Origin: Rosa chinensis
Lineage: Eukaryota > Streptophyta > Magnoliopsida > Rosales > Rosaceae
Length of the DNA: 64,000 bases
Reading direction: 5' to 3'
Assembly: GCF_002994745.2 (NCBI RefSeq)
Contig: NC_037090.1
Coordinates: forward strand, 8,863,501-8,927,500
A program made the position numbers and the translations under genes. Position 1 is the stretch's first letter, and every line of letters begins with the position of its first letter. Under the pieces are notes generated by a model that saw nothing but the letters and a program-made list of their open reading frames with translations, did not search any database and was not told where the DNA came from. Positions 1 to 11,721 of this stretch are shown piece after piece.

Positions 1-115
1 AACCTTGAATTTTAAACAAAAAAAACAAAAAATCTTGTGATACTTGAATTTTTAGACTTTTCTTTCTTCTGAAAGGTGAACATGATATCATTCGAAATGT
101 ACATGAAAGTGAGTG

Positions 116-426
116 AGGGGTGGGCGCGGTGCGGTTCGGTTCGGTTTGAGGCCCAAACCGCAACCAAACTGCTTTTTTCGGTTGACCTATATATCAAACT
201 GCAACCGCATTACAAAAGGGCTGAACCGATTATTTCAATGCAGTGCAGGTCAGTTTCGGTTTGGAGCGATTTATTAATTTCAACTAGAAAGAGAGGGCCA
301 AAATCAGGCTTATTTTTACCTAACAATTTTAATAAGGCATAAATAAATTTTGAATGCATTTAGAGTCCACACAAATCGGCAAATGTCACCCAAATATCAA
401 GCAACTTGAAGAAAGACCATACCAAC

Positions 427-465
<39 letters not shown>

Positions 466-754
466 CAATGATCAAGCAAACATAGCAACTTATTACAAAT
501 TAAAAACTTAATCAAAAATGGATTTCTTATATATTGAAAACCAACATTTCCATCAATAGAGAAATAATAAATAAATAAAATGTAATTAAAATAAATTCAG
601 TGTGGGTCGGTTTAAATCAGGCGGTTTATGACCTGAAACCCCAACCGAACCGCTTTTATTCGGTTCAGTGCGGTGTGATCATAAAACGACACCGTTTTAG
701 TTCGGTGCGGTTTGAGCCGGTAACTACATTTTCGGTACAAAATGCCCACCCCTC
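116..754. mobile_element. hAT-like non-autonomous element
   Basis: The ends are inverted: gaggggtgggc on the left and gcccacccctc on the right. Subterminal regions are packed with short cggttcggttt / aaccgaaccg motifs in both orientations, the layout expected of a non-autonomous hAT-type element. No transposase reading frame is visible. An 8-bp target duplication could not be recognised, so the exact ends are less certain than for the next four elements. Confidence 0.6.
432..460. repeat. (CA)n microsatellite
   Basis: Uninterrupted CA dinucleotide run of about 14 units followed by tatat, lying inside the hAT-like element. It is probably length-polymorphic. Confidence 0.95.
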
Positions 755-1736
755 GAATGGCTCACAACTTTGTAGTTTTGGCTGAAAATATCAAATATCA
801 ATTATTTGTACGATCAATTGCTGCTACATTGTTTTCACATTGAATTGTTATGGTCGCACGGTCAAAATAATTGTACAGGCACAGAGCGCAGGATGTTCAC
901 AATGACCTTGCTTCCTGCAGAAGACATAATCGATCCAAAGCTAGCTACAGATCGATTGGCATGGGTACTATGATCCTGGTCAACTGGTCCCAAACTGCGC
1001 TGGTCCATCTGAAGCTGAAAGGAACATGACCAAATCACCAGGCTAGGGCCAAACCCTGGTGTTTATAATCGATCTGTACAGAAACAGCGGGACCGATCGC
1101 GATCGGTTATCAAATTAATTGTTGTCCTCTCAAAAAGCATGTAGAGGAGTTAATGACAATTGTATATATGTATTTTGGAGGAGGACAAAGAATTAAAACT
1201 ACTCCAGGTAATATCAGTCGCACGTCCGTTGAATATTATGCTGCAGTGAAGGGTTGCTATAGGGTTTCATTTGTGCAGCACATGCAGGAATGGCAATGAA
1301 AGCTTAATCTTGGGACCAAACTCGATTGATCGAGACAGTGCGGTCCCAACTGTAATAACATCACCGAAAAACACAGGTTAGGCTGATCGGGTTCAGAATG
1401 TTCGAGTTCGGGTTTGGCCTTGAGTGATCGATGAAACTCGAGTAAGCTAGCTAGGTACGTTCACAACATTTGCACACCTTGACAAATTTCATTGCCAACA
1501 GCTAGCTAGAAGTTGCTGATCATCTCTTAATAATTAAGCAGCGAGCCGAGATTGATTCAACTATAGATAATCTGCGCAATAATATATCAATAATCTCATA
1601 GCTAGTCGATCATTCCCTTAGCTTGCGTATGGATAGATGATCAAAAAGTAGCAGTTCCTTGGTTTTTGAAGAATGTACAGGTAAAGCGTTAATGTCTCCC
1701 TTACTCTATAGTTACAGCACTTGCAGCAATAACAAC
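755..1736. other. Intergenic, no gene seen
   Basis: About 1 kb of AT-rich DNA with no convincing coding frame, no RNA gene and no recognised repeat. It separates two hAT-type elements; its last eight bases (1729-1736) are the left target duplication of the next element. Confidence 0.5.
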
Positions 1737-2713
1737 TAGGGCTGGGATTCTAACACCGAGAAACCGAAACCGATACTGATCGGCTCGGTCTCATTTCCGA
1801 TTTCTGTAGTACCGAATCGAAACCATACCGATTACATTGGGCTTGGGTCGGGATCGGATTGGGCCTTTTTAATACGGGGATGTTACCGACCTAACCCATT
1901 AACTTGCTCCAAATCGATGTAGGGATGCAGCTCGGGTAGGTGACCTAAAGAAGCCGCATTCAGTCCTTCACTCTCAAACAGCCAAACCTCCTTTGTTCGA
2001 GGCAGCACCACGATTCCATTGATTGATTTGATTCCATTCAAATCGAAGACAAGAACTCAAGAAGTTAAAGCTCCGATTCCAATACTGGCAATACGTCTGC
2101 AGCTTTCACGAACTCAAGAACTGAGTAAGGCTCTGATTTGAATCATTTGATTATCAATGGGAAAGCTAGGAGTAAGTCTAAGTATTGGGTTTGATTCTTT
2201 TGAATTTCAAATGATTATCAGATTATGAGATGCTTGCTTATTGAATTACTTAGTCATGCCTTGATCAGTTCATTTCCTTCAGTTTACCAGTTTACTTATG
2301 AGTTCATGAGTTCATTGCTTATTGTCCTATAGTCTTAACTCTTAAGGGATCAGTTTGTCATGCCTAATGCCTTGATTGCTTACTGTCTTACTTAGTCATG
2401 CCTCCAATGCTTAGTTGCTTACTATCCTCCAATGCTTAGTTGCTTACTGTCTTTACTTTCTAGTTTCTATCATAATGAAGGACTGCATTGCTTTGAAAGT
2501 TATAAGTTGAAACTTCACAGAATTTTTGAAAGCAGAACTGGACAACTGGTGTACCGAATGGTGCCGAACTAGTTTTGAACCGATAGGTTTCTGGACGGTT
2601 AGGTTTTGATAGGCATTTGATGAGTACCGAGCCGTACCGAACCGAGTCAAATAATCGGTCTTGGCTTCGGTATACCTTATTTATCGAGCCGTACCGAGCC
2701 AATCCTAGCCCTA
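1737..2713. mobile_element. hAT non-autonomous element with exact 8-bp TSD
   Basis: Ends are tagggctgggatt on the left and aatcctagcccta on the right. The same 8 bases, ataacaac, flank both sides (1729-1736 and 2714-2721), which is the hAT signature. Subterminal regions carry repeated accgaaccg / cggctcgg motifs. The 977-bp body has no transposase, so mobility would depend on an autonomous hAT elsewhere. Confidence 0.85.
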
Positions 2714-2761
2714 ATAACAACAATGGGAAATTGTTGAGTTGTGAATGTCCTTGAACACAAC

Positions 2762-4527
2762 CAATGTCGGATCCAGGATTCCAAGTTCGGTAGGGCTTGG
2801 ACTTCTTAACAAAGTGAAGGAAAAAAATAGTAGAGAATCTCGACATATATGTAAGGATTAGAAATTTGGAGACTCTGAAAGTTGCAGTTGATCATCAAAA
2901 TTTGGAGAGAATATGGAAGGATTAGAAATCACATTTGAGCATGAAAACGAAATATTAGTTCTTTGAAACCATGTAGTAATTTTTTTTATCGCATCGGTTT
3001 CAGACTTTCGGTTCATGATTTGACATTTTAGTGTAACACATATAACTTAATAAATTAACTTATATTAGATATATGAGAGCAATGTCATTATGCCAATACA
3101 ATTATAATTAACATATATGTGACACCTAAAATAGGGCTGTCAATGGGTTGGGTTGGGTTCGTGTCGGGTCAAGATATTTGTCGTGTCACAAGAGACAAAC
3201 CCAAACTCAACCCATTTAATAATCGTGTCGAAAATTTAAACCCAAACACAACATATTTAATAAATGGGTTACCCGTTTCCAACCTGCTTAACCCATTTAA
3301 TAAATAGATAGTGTCGTGTTGGACAAAATGTCTCAGTTAAGGGTTAACAATGTGACCCATTGAACTAAAAAAATGCATAGATTGATTAAATTCACTAAAA
3401 ACTCTATAAGACGAAGCATACAATTAATTATATATAATTCATAAATAATTAAATCCAATAATGATGAAGCAAAATATTTCAAATTGTCCAATCCTATGAT
3501 CAAATATTCCCAACATCTAAAATTGCAAGAAGTATAGCATAATCAGGTTATACAAGTTCACTTCGTGTTGGCAGATTGACCCGCGGCTGACCTGTTTATT
3601 AAATGGGTCATAATGGGTTCACCCACGGTCGACCCGCTTTTTAATCATGCGGGTTTCGAGTCGTGTTATCAGGTCGTGTCATAATTGACAGCCCTAACCT
3701 AAAACTTACAATTATGCGAGCAATGCCATTATGCCAATACATTTATCAAAATAACAAGATTTAAATATTTAATGATGGTATTAGTGTATTACCTTTGCTT
3801 TTGAGTTCTGAGGCCTTCTCCTCACTAACCTCATTGACCAAGTGCAACACTCTTACTGATACAATCAGTCAATCATGAATTTGCAATTGAAGAAGAAATC
3901 AACATTAAATGGAAATCAATTTATCAAGCCCATTTTTAACTACCCAATCATTATCATAATTACCTTAATTAAAATCAAGTAATCAACATTAAGATCAAAA
4001 GGAAATTGAACTTGACAATTAGCTCATAAGCTGGAAATCCGAAATCAAACTGGAAATCCATTTCAACAATTATACCATCAAGATCAACTAGAAATCCGAA
4101 ATCGAACCCGAAACCCATTTCAACAATTCAACTATACCATTAGTCCATTACCTATTTACCTGGAGGCAGAGCTCGGAAACTGGAGTGCGGGAGAGGCAGA
4201 GACAGGTTGCTGGACAGACTCTCCAACCCCGAATTCGGTGGTGGCCAGTGGTGCTTGAAAGGCTAGAGCCTAAAGGAGGAGCTCGGAGACGGGTTGCTGA
4301 ATGCTGGTTCTAGCCTTGCACTCTTGCAGGTTGACGAGTTGGGACTCAGGAGTGCTCCAAGAGTCTAAAGATCGGATTAAGTTCGGCGCCATGGCAGTGT
4401 GGCTTGAAAGGAGATAACTAGTCCAAAATAAAAAGTAAAAAAAAAAACTATATACCTTTTTTTTTTTGGGGCCCAAAAAACTCCATGGGGCTTGAGCCTT
4501 ACCTAGCTCGGGCTGGATCCGCCCCTG
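2762..4527. mobile_element. hAT-type element (CAGGGGCGGATCC family) hosting a nested element
   Basis: The right end reads ggatccgcccctg and the left end is its imperfect inverse caatgtcggatcc. Both are flanked by the identical octamer aacacaac (2754-2761 and 4528-4535). No transposase is visible. A second hAT-type element (3132-3696) lies inside it, so this one is the older of the two. Removing the guest leaves about 1.2 kb. Confidence 0.75.
3132..3696. mobile_element. hAT non-autonomous element, nested
   Basis: Ends tagggctgtcaat and attgacagcccta are inverted and flanked by the exact octamer acctaaaa (3124-3131 and 3697-3704). Subterminal gggttgggttcgtgtcgggt-type motifs recur inverted at the other end. 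The 565-bp body is non-coding. It sits inside the hAT element at 2762-4527. Confidence 0.87.
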
Positions 4528-4859
4528 AACACAACAACTTTTAAATGAAAGACAGAAGACACAACATACAGTTCATTGTATGTCAGAATTCCTTAGATAT
4601 TATGGACATATAAACTGAGGATAATTTACGAGATTTTACATGACACTAAAATACATTAGTAGAAGCTCATAACGTATTCCCGTACCGTGTTTTCAAAACA
4701 TGCATATATACTTCATGTTATTTCCTCCTTGCATTTCCTAAATCATATAGCAGATGATTAATTAGGATTACCAACTTATAATCTCCTCCAAGGATCCGGT
4801 TTTGCTTAGGCTCTCTTGATGTGTAGATCCCTGGGCCTTTCCTCCCTTTTAGGCGCATT

Positions 4860-5628
4860 TAGGGGTCATCATTTGGCCCTTCGGCCCTAAGCCCGCCCGG
4901 CCCATAGGGTTGAAGCCCTACCCGACCCTTGCATTAGGGCGGGCCGGCCCGACCCTTTCTCAAATTGGGTAGGGTAAGAGCCATGCAATTGAAACCCGGC
5001 CTGGCCCTTCGGCCCTACCCGTTTGAGCCCGTTAGGGCCAAGCCCGGCCAGGCCCGCCCGTTTAAGCCCTAATATTTTCTATTTTTAAAATAAATTTCTC
5101 TTTTTTCTATAGCATATACAACTTATCTCTTTTTTGGTAATTGATTTCCTAACCTTTATTTTCTTGAATTCTTTTTTCATTTGTTAAATAAAAATTAATT
5201 TAGAGATTTAGAGAGATAGTTAATTAAATATAACTTCATTAACTAATATTTATAAATGTTATAACTTATAAGTTAATCTCAATATATATATATATATATT
5301 AAATATGATCAACAAAAAACAATGAGTCTTATATTGCCTACATGACCATGGAGCCACATTTTAAGGAAAAAATAATAATATATTTCTTTTTGTTAAATAA
5401 ATTAAAGCCCTTTTAGGCCCATTTCGGCCCTATTTGGAAGGCCCGACCTGGCCCTTTTGGCCTTAGTGACTTGGGTTTTTCGGGCGGATAAGGGTTAACA
5501 TATTTAAGCCTCGGCCCTACCCTACCCGACCCTAAATTTTGTTGACTTTGACTAGACCTGACCCGACCCTACCCTAAGCCCTAAAATTTAGGGTAGGGCT
5601 GACCTTAGCCCGCCCATGATGACCCCTA
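4860..5628. mobile_element. hAT non-autonomous element with exact 8-bp TSD
   Basis: Ends taggggtcatcat and atgatgaccccta are inverted and flanked by ggcgcatt on both sides (4852-4859 and 5629-5636). Subterminal regions are dense in ggcccttcggccc and gggtagggt repeats; the middle is AT-rich with a short (TA)n run near 5285-5299. The body is non-coding. Confidence 0.87.
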
Positions 5629-5636
5629 GGCGCATT

Positions 5637-6033
5637 TATATGGTTCTCTCGATTTGGATCGTGTTCCTAACCTTTTAAATGTCAAGACTCTATGAGTATT
5701 TGCACTAATACACCAACGAAGGAAGATGTAACTCTATTGAGCTCCGCGGAGCGGGCCGGGTCCTTTTTCTTTGGTACTGTCTCTAAAATGTTAGGCGGGC
5801 ATGGAAATATGAAATTAGAGAAAAGAAGAAGGACATGCAAGAGGTCTCTAATATCAACACCACAGGGATGGGACAACAAAAGTTGTCTCCTATGGGCTTC
5901 CCCAACTTGTCTCATTTAAATATACCTGAGCTCACCGGTTCATGTCTTATTAGACTGAATTGGTTGAGGTTTTAGGCGCGGAGGCTGTGGAAGCACACAA
6001 GGGATTCATACTTATGTGGGAGGTCATAGAACG
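5637..6033. other. Left flank of the Tat insertion, unidentified
   Basis: About 400 bp between a hAT target duplication and the 3' LTR of the large retrotransposon. Bases 6029-6033 (gaacg) match 46624-46628 (taacg) at four of five positions and are read as the retrotransposon target duplication. Short open frames exist on both strands but none resembles a family I recognise. Confidence 0.45.
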
Positions 6034-6776
6034 TGTTTGACACGAAAATCTGTGTGGTACAAATTGTCTCTTTTGAATGAGAGAGCATACCAGCACCGTG
6101 GGGTGCAGTCGTCGGAGCATCCCTTGACCTGACTTCTTGATCAAGCGTTGTGGACGAGGAGAGCACCAACCTCATCACAAGGCTCTTTTCCTGCCTTCCG
6201 AGAAAGGACTTCTTGCCTCACGGATAAGGGCTTTGGTTGTGATCTCTTCGAGTCATCGAATCGATACTTAGTGTTGTAGACTAAGCAAAGCAATCACTCG
6301 AAAGTTTGGAGAAAGTACAGGGGTTGCTAAAGCGTGACTTTAGCTTCGCGGAGGTTGTGAGGGCGTTACCCTTGCTTCGCTGGTAGTATCGATGGCAGTA
6401 GCACTAACAGTCAGCTCTTAGAGAGACTAGGACTGGAAGTACGGTCGTCGGGTTTCAACTAGGTTGAAGGTTTGCTCCTGGGAGGCTTGATAATCCGAGG
6501 GATTGATTGATTTGAGAGTTGTCGTTGATTTGTCCTTGAATCCTGGTATTTATACCTAGGGTTTCGGTGTTTCTTTGCCATAGAAGGATTATTGATTGAA
6601 GTTTCTTATTCAATCTCCGCTACCTGACTCCAATAAGGGCTCGTTTTCCTTATGGGTTTCGGAATGGGCGAAGCTATAACCCACTTCCAAGTAAACTTAT
6701 TTTTGGGCCGCAGGTATCGGCCTGCTATGCTAAATCCACTAAAGGATCTTTCCACAATTACTTTTGGGCTCAAACA
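6034..6776 (-). repeat. Tat 3' LTR
   Basis: Starts tgtttgacacg and ends gggctcaaaca in plus orientation, giving TG...CA ends. It matches 45881-46623 along its whole 743 bp with no length change and, counted by eye, about 55 substitutions (near 7 percent). The polypurine tract adjoining position 6777 marks it as the 3' copy of a minus-strand element. Confidence 0.88.
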
Positions 6777-6796
6777 TTGCCCCCCAGGTCTAGAAA
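6777..6796 (-). promoter_or_regulatory. Polypurine tract of the Tat element
   Basis: On the minus strand the sequence ctggggggcaa immediately precedes the LTR start tgtttgagccc. A G-rich purine run at this position primes plus-strand DNA synthesis in LTR retrotransposons. Confidence 0.7.
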
Positions 6797-7042
6797 TCGG
6801 GCCCGCGAGAATGTAACTGATTGAAGGGGACTAAAACGACATGTCTGATGACCAAAACTATATCATTAATGAGGGTTGCGTCTATTCGCTTGGAAAAACG
6901 TCTTTTCGTCTCATCGTTTCCCTCACAAAATCTTTTATTTAAATCCCGCAGCCACTCCAAACCTGTCACATCAGAAACTCTTCAGTCTCCTAAAACCCAG
7001 AAATTCTTTGTCCCAAACAATCCTCCTTACAGAAACCCAGAA

Positions 7043-7874
7043 ATGGCTCCTCCAAAGAAAATAGTTATCGATCCGGAGGAAGAACTCAACGAGAAAGCTG
7101 CTCGATCTTGGGGAACCAGAATTGCTGCCCGCTGTCATATCCACACCAATATCCAGAGACCACTGCTTCTCAGGCTCCCAAATCAACATGTCAGACTAGG
7201 CCCGGCACCGCGAGATTCCATTCCAGACGACGCTATCGCCCTCTACAGCCTGCCCATTCGTCAACCCAGTTTGGTCCTCCGAAAGACCCCTGGAGATTTC
7301 AGCAGTTGGGGAGCGCAAAAACATTGAGCGAAAATAGGGTACTGACCATCCTCGATCAGCGCAGCAGAGCTTTCTTGGTATCGCGAAGCGCGAGCGCGAG
7401 ATCTGGCTCGCTGGAACGCAGCAGGTATTACCCAAACTATTGATTTATGCTTTCGCCTTCCTTGCGGCGGCAATCGCTCGCCACTCGCTGCCCTCCTTTG
7501 TTTTTGGAATACTGCCACCAAAACTTTTGATTTCCGATTTGGCCAAATGAGTGTTACATTATTGGATATTCTTACCATTACTGGATTGCCCATCGATGGT
7601 GAGCCCTATTTGCATGGCCAATTCGATTTTGACAACTTCTCATCAACCATGGCCCAAACCGGTCGCGGCATTCATAGCAGCTCCTATCCGCGGTGGCTAG
7701 CCTATTACCACAAAGAACATAATGCGACTGGTGGCATTGCTTTTCTGGAGTATTGACTCTGCAAGTTCATCTTCTGTATCTCCGCCAATATGCCCACTGG
7801 TCCTGGGACTTTCCTGGCCACAGCCTTCTACAATCGCCGCCGCGTAGAGGAGCTCAACCCAAACTTCAATTTTG
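7043..7874 (+). pseudogene. Tat opposite-strand ORF, N-terminal part with plant mobile domain
   Basis: Runs against gag-pol, starting about 265 bp inside the 3' LTR. ATG at 7043 opens MAPPKKIVIDPEEELNEKAA. After at least one frameshift and stops comes a plant-mobile-domain segment (around FRFGQMSVTLLDILTITGLP, then GEPYLHGQF and IAFLEY). The homologous minus-strand copy starting near 25735 has the same opening (gaaatggctcc) and the same order, which supports the start. The reading is lost at 7874 and resumes at 32627 after a large insertion. The plant mobile domain also occurs in plant host proteins and MULE-type elements; its role inside Tat elements is not established. Frameshifts make this copy non-functional. 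Confidence 0.7.
7861..7874. repeat. Left copy of 14-bp duplication at the large insertion
   Basis: aaacttcaattttg, identical to 32613-32626. Both copies align to the same stretch of the homologous Tat ORF (minus strand near 24910), so the sequence belongs to the host element and was duplicated when the intervening DNA was inserted. Confidence 0.75.
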
Positions 7875-9357
7875 TTCCTATGAGTTATAATTAAACTTTA
7901 TTGTCCATCTTGACGTCAAGTCATTTGTGATACTTCATGATTCCGTTGAGTTCATGTGGTGCTGACTTAATTCTTTGATCTATGGACTCCCATAGACATG
8001 AATGATCTTTGGATGAACAGAAGTTTAGGAATTTAGGAAACAACTTCCTACTGTGCATCTAGACCATATTCCTTCTATTCTGTATAGGTAAATTTTTGGT
8101 TTGTACTTTGTAGCATAAAGTCTGTGACCCGATTCTAGAAGGCATCTGAAGATAGTTTTATAATGTGTTAAGAGTTGATGCTGCCAGGCATTCTCTCTAT
8201 TTCTGTCTTTGTCTCTCTCTATCTCTTGTTCTTTTTTCCTAAGAGATGTGACTGGGTATCAACTGTCACAACTCCCGATTCTTTAACTTATTTGTTACCT
8301 TTACACTTACTTCATATAGTAGAAGCTCCACATTTGTACATGCTATATTCTTTGTAATATCCAACTTGGGATGAGAATTATGTCGGCTCTTGCTAGTGAG
8401 TTCCCTCCACATTATGTAGGAGTAATATCCTTTTGGAAAACCTCTTATTAATTATGTGTCTTGCCTGGGGAGAAACTTTTTAGATAATCATCTTTGACCT
8501 GCAGATATTAATTTGTTATTTGATCCAACTAGGTAAAGAAAGTTCTTTTTGCAATAAAGGGTGTTTCTGTATTTGCATTTTAGAAATTAAAGGATGATCA
8601 TCTTTTCAAAGATGTGCTGAATACATGAAAATTTGGGTCGTTCTCCAACCTACATGTGACTCACTGAGATTTATTCCTCCTTTTTTATGATTGCTTGCTT
8701 TTAAACTTGAAGTCCATTACCGTTCTAGATTTTGGGTAATGCTGTTCATGTGGAAGCCTTGGATATTTTGCGGATAAGGTTCTGGTAACTATGAAACCAA
8801 TGAGGTTGTGAATGCAAAACTTGCCAAAAATGTTGTGCAGCTAAGTTGGAGTTTTTCCGCAACTCAAATTTTCTCAATCTTTGCATGCTTTTGGACTTAA
8901 ATTATTACAATACGAGAAATGTTATTTGCACACACTCAACTCATTGTATTAACTTATCACTTTATGTGGCAGTAGATGTGAGTAATGTTCATATGCTTTT
9001 TCCCAATTAGTCAATGCTCTACTTCATTTCTCATGTTTATTAATTATATTAGGCTTAAATTTCTTTTTCTTCAGCAAACTCATCAATCTACTCAGAATGT
9101 GTGTTTGTGTATTATCAAGTGCAGCAAACACTCGTGAAGTAAGTTCCCTTACATTTCTCTTGAGCATATTTTGTTGGTCTCTCTTTTCCAGTAGCTATGT
9201 TTTCCAACATATTTTAGTTGTTAATTTCTTTGGTAACCTGCTAGGTACTCACTCAGAACTTGTGTTCAATAGCAGCAAACAATTAATGTCATTCTGAATG
9301 CATGGTCACAAGAAACTAATGTAAAAATTTATTATAATCTGCATGGTTGCAGACTTG
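7875..9357. other. Non-coding or unrecognised DNA
   Basis: AT-rich, with short open frames only. It lies upstream of the PLD fragment and could contain decayed introns of that gene, since the base before 9358 fits a splice acceptor (ttgcag), but I could not recognise earlier exons. Confidence 0.4.
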
Positions 9358-9489
9358 CAGATATATGGGACAGAATGGCACTGTGGGCAGAGCATTTAGG
9401 ACTTGTTAAAGAAGGTTTCAATCAGCCAGAGTCTTGAATGTGTTCAAAGGATAAGGTCATTGGGTGAGCAGAACTGGAGTCAATACTAG
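9358..9489 (+). pseudogene. Phospholipase D C-terminal fragment
   Basis: Read with two small frameshifts, this gives QIYG, then RMALWAEHLGLVKEGFNQPE, then LECVQRIRSLGEQNWSQY and a stop. This corresponds to the block near the C-terminus of plant C2-type PLDs (beta, gamma or delta), usually YGYRMSLWAEH..PES.ECVR. It lacks both HKD catalytic motifs and the C2 domain. A plausible acceptor AG precedes it, suggesting a last exon left behind. The match is short and recalled from family knowledge, so a different PLD subclass is possible. Confidence 0.6.
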
Positions 9490-9839
9490 AGCTTCTGCAG
9501 GGTCCTTGTCCATCATGTGTAGGATCGATGGTTTAAGAGATCGAAAGACTGCTTATCATCTTTGCCTACAAGAGAGCTTCTGCAAGAACAAATGAAGGTG
9601 CATTAAAGGAAAGCAGGCGTAATCTATGTAGTGTAGGTCTTCCTAGCTAGAACATTTTACAAGTACAGACTCGATCTCTGTTGCCCTAGCTTGAATTATA
9701 AGAATTGTAGTACTGTTTCTATGGTCATATATTGAGTATTATTTCTGGAAAAATGTTTATATGGATATTCTTCTTGTTGTCCAAGTTTCATTCATACAAA
9801 ACAATGTGTTGTATGACTGTAAAAGAGTTCAAAATTAAG
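9490..9839. other. Intergenic, nothing recognised
   Basis: AT-rich DNA after the PLD fragment. It may include that gene's former 3' untranslated region; no coding frame or repeat was recognised. Confidence 0.4.
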
Positions 9840-10408
9840 GATTTTCCCACAACAGTTATTGGTCGTTAACCAATTTGATTACGATATTCACACCACAACT
9901 AAAAAAATATAATTGTTGTGTGAACTAACAACGTACCAACAACAAAAACAAACAAATTCTGTTGTGTGAGATTCATAACACACAATAGAAATAAATCATC
10001 TCTGTTGTCTGAGTGATCAACAGATAAGAGAGATAATTTCACTTTGGTTGTGTGTCACATATCTCAGACAACAAAGAATGAGTTTTATCTATTGTGTGTT
10101 ATTAATCTCAGACAACAAAGAATGAGTTATATCTGTTATGTGTTATATATATTAGACAACAAAGAATGACTTATATCTGTTGTGTGTTATAAATCTCTGA
10201 CAACAGCAAAATTTCTTTCTATTGTCTGAATGTGCTAAGGCATCCCCGCATATGCCATGCCAGGCACATGCCTACGCATAATTCACACAACGGAAATATG
10301 TTTTCTTTTGAGCAAACTGTTATCACACAACACTCACTTAGACCACGGTGAGCTTGGTCATCAGACAACAGAAATCCACCGTCGTCTGATGACTTTTTTG
10401 TAGTAGTG
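9840..10408. mobile_element. CACTA-type MITE, left end uncertain
   Basis: The right end, read inward on the minus strand, is CACTACTACAAAAAAG, a classic CACTA terminus (tagtagtg at 10401-10408). Inward there are many copies of a tctgttgtgtgttat / acaacaaagaatgag motif in both orientations, as expected of CACTA subterminal repeats. The left end is not clear. Non-coding. Confidence 0.6.
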
Positions 10409-10512
10409 TGTAGAGGGGCAAAATAGTCAAGAAAAAAATAAATTGAAGATGAAAGTGGCCTTATATGTACAAGAAATACTAGGTGGCCTTATGGCTAATT
10501 AAAGTCTCAAAA

Positions 10513-11394
10513 TGACACTTATGTATAATTTTATAAAATATTTTCTTGGCATTGAGGTAGCACAGTCTAAACAAGGTATTGTTTTGAGCCAGCACTTGAA
10601 GTTCTTAAGGATGCTGATTTTCTAGGAGCTGAACCATCACAATTTCCCATTGATCAAAACTTGGTGTTATAGCAAGGTGAGGGAATATTGTTAAAGGATG
10701 TGTCTCAATATCGACGATTGGTTGGAAGACTCATTTATCTTACAATCATTAGACCAGACCTTGTGTATGTAGTGCACATTTTGAGTCAATTCGTGGACAA
10801 GCCTCGCCAACCTCACTTGGATGCAGCTTACAAAGTGTTGAGATATTTGAAACAGACCCCAGGTCAAGGGATATTACAGCCTTCCACCGGACAATTAGAA
10901 ATAAAAGCTTACTGTGATGCAGATTGGGTACGTTGCAAGGACACTAGAAGATCTACTATCGGGTATTGTATTTTCTTAGGCAATGCACCCATTTCATGGA
11001 AGACTAAGAAGCAAGGAACTGTATCTCGTTCCAGTGCAGAGGCGGAGTACAGGTCTATGGCAATAACATGCTGCGAAATTACATGGATTAGAAATCTGTT
11101 GAAGGACTTGAATGTTAACTACACAAGTGCAGTTAGATTATTTTGTGACAATCAGGCTGCAATTCATATAGCATAAAATCCAATTTTTCATGAGCGGGTG
11201 AAGCACATAGAAATCGATTGTCACGTTGTCTGGGAAAATGTACAAAGAGGATTAGTTCAGACCGTTCATGTCAAAACACAGGAGCAGCTAGCCGACTTGG
11301 TCACCAAGTCGCTGAGTTCTAGACAGTTCACTATTCTCTTGAGCAAGATAGGTGTAATCAACACACACTCTATCTTGGGGGGGGGGGGGGGGAG
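10513..11394 (+). pseudogene. Ty1/copia RT end and RNase H remnant
   Basis: Begins in the C-terminal RT region (FLGIEVAQSKQGIVLSQ) and continues through LVGRLIYLTIIRPDL, the copia RNase H (YCDADWVRCKDTRRSTIGYC, SRSSAEAEYRSMA, LFCDNQAAIHIA) and the terminal VKHIEIDCHVV...KTQEQLADLVTKSL stretch. There is an early stop before 10688 and another after HIA at 11174-11176. Integrase, gag and the 5' half are gone. A 16-G polypurine tract (11377-11392) follows, then the 3' LTR. A 5'-truncated, dead copy. Confidence 0.88.
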
Positions 11395-11580
11395 TATTGA
11401 GGAATCAAATCCTACATGATCTAGAATACTTATTGTTAGGTGATTTGCTGTATCAAGTAGTTATTAACTAGCTATGTATTACTATAGTTAGAGGGGATTA
11501 GTTGTATAAAATATTGTAATCATTCATCAATTTGTATTAAGAAAAACACTTCTTCACATTCTAAGAATTCTTTACATACA
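11395..11580 (+). repeat. Copia 3' LTR
   Basis: Starts directly after the G-tract as tattgaggaatc (a TG start appears mutated to TA) and ends near tttacataca. It contains a TATA-like tataaaat near 11505. The short length, about 186 bp, fits small copia LTRs. No second LTR is present. Confidence 0.6.
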
Positions 11581-11721
11581 ATTAATTAAGGACAATGATC
11601 GAGGACAACTAACAGAGGGTCTACGTACAGGTGGAAAGACTGATCGAAAGACCAACTAATCTTGCACTAATTTGCTTCTTATTCTTAATTTTAATTTTAA
11701 TTTATAGTCAAAATACAACTA

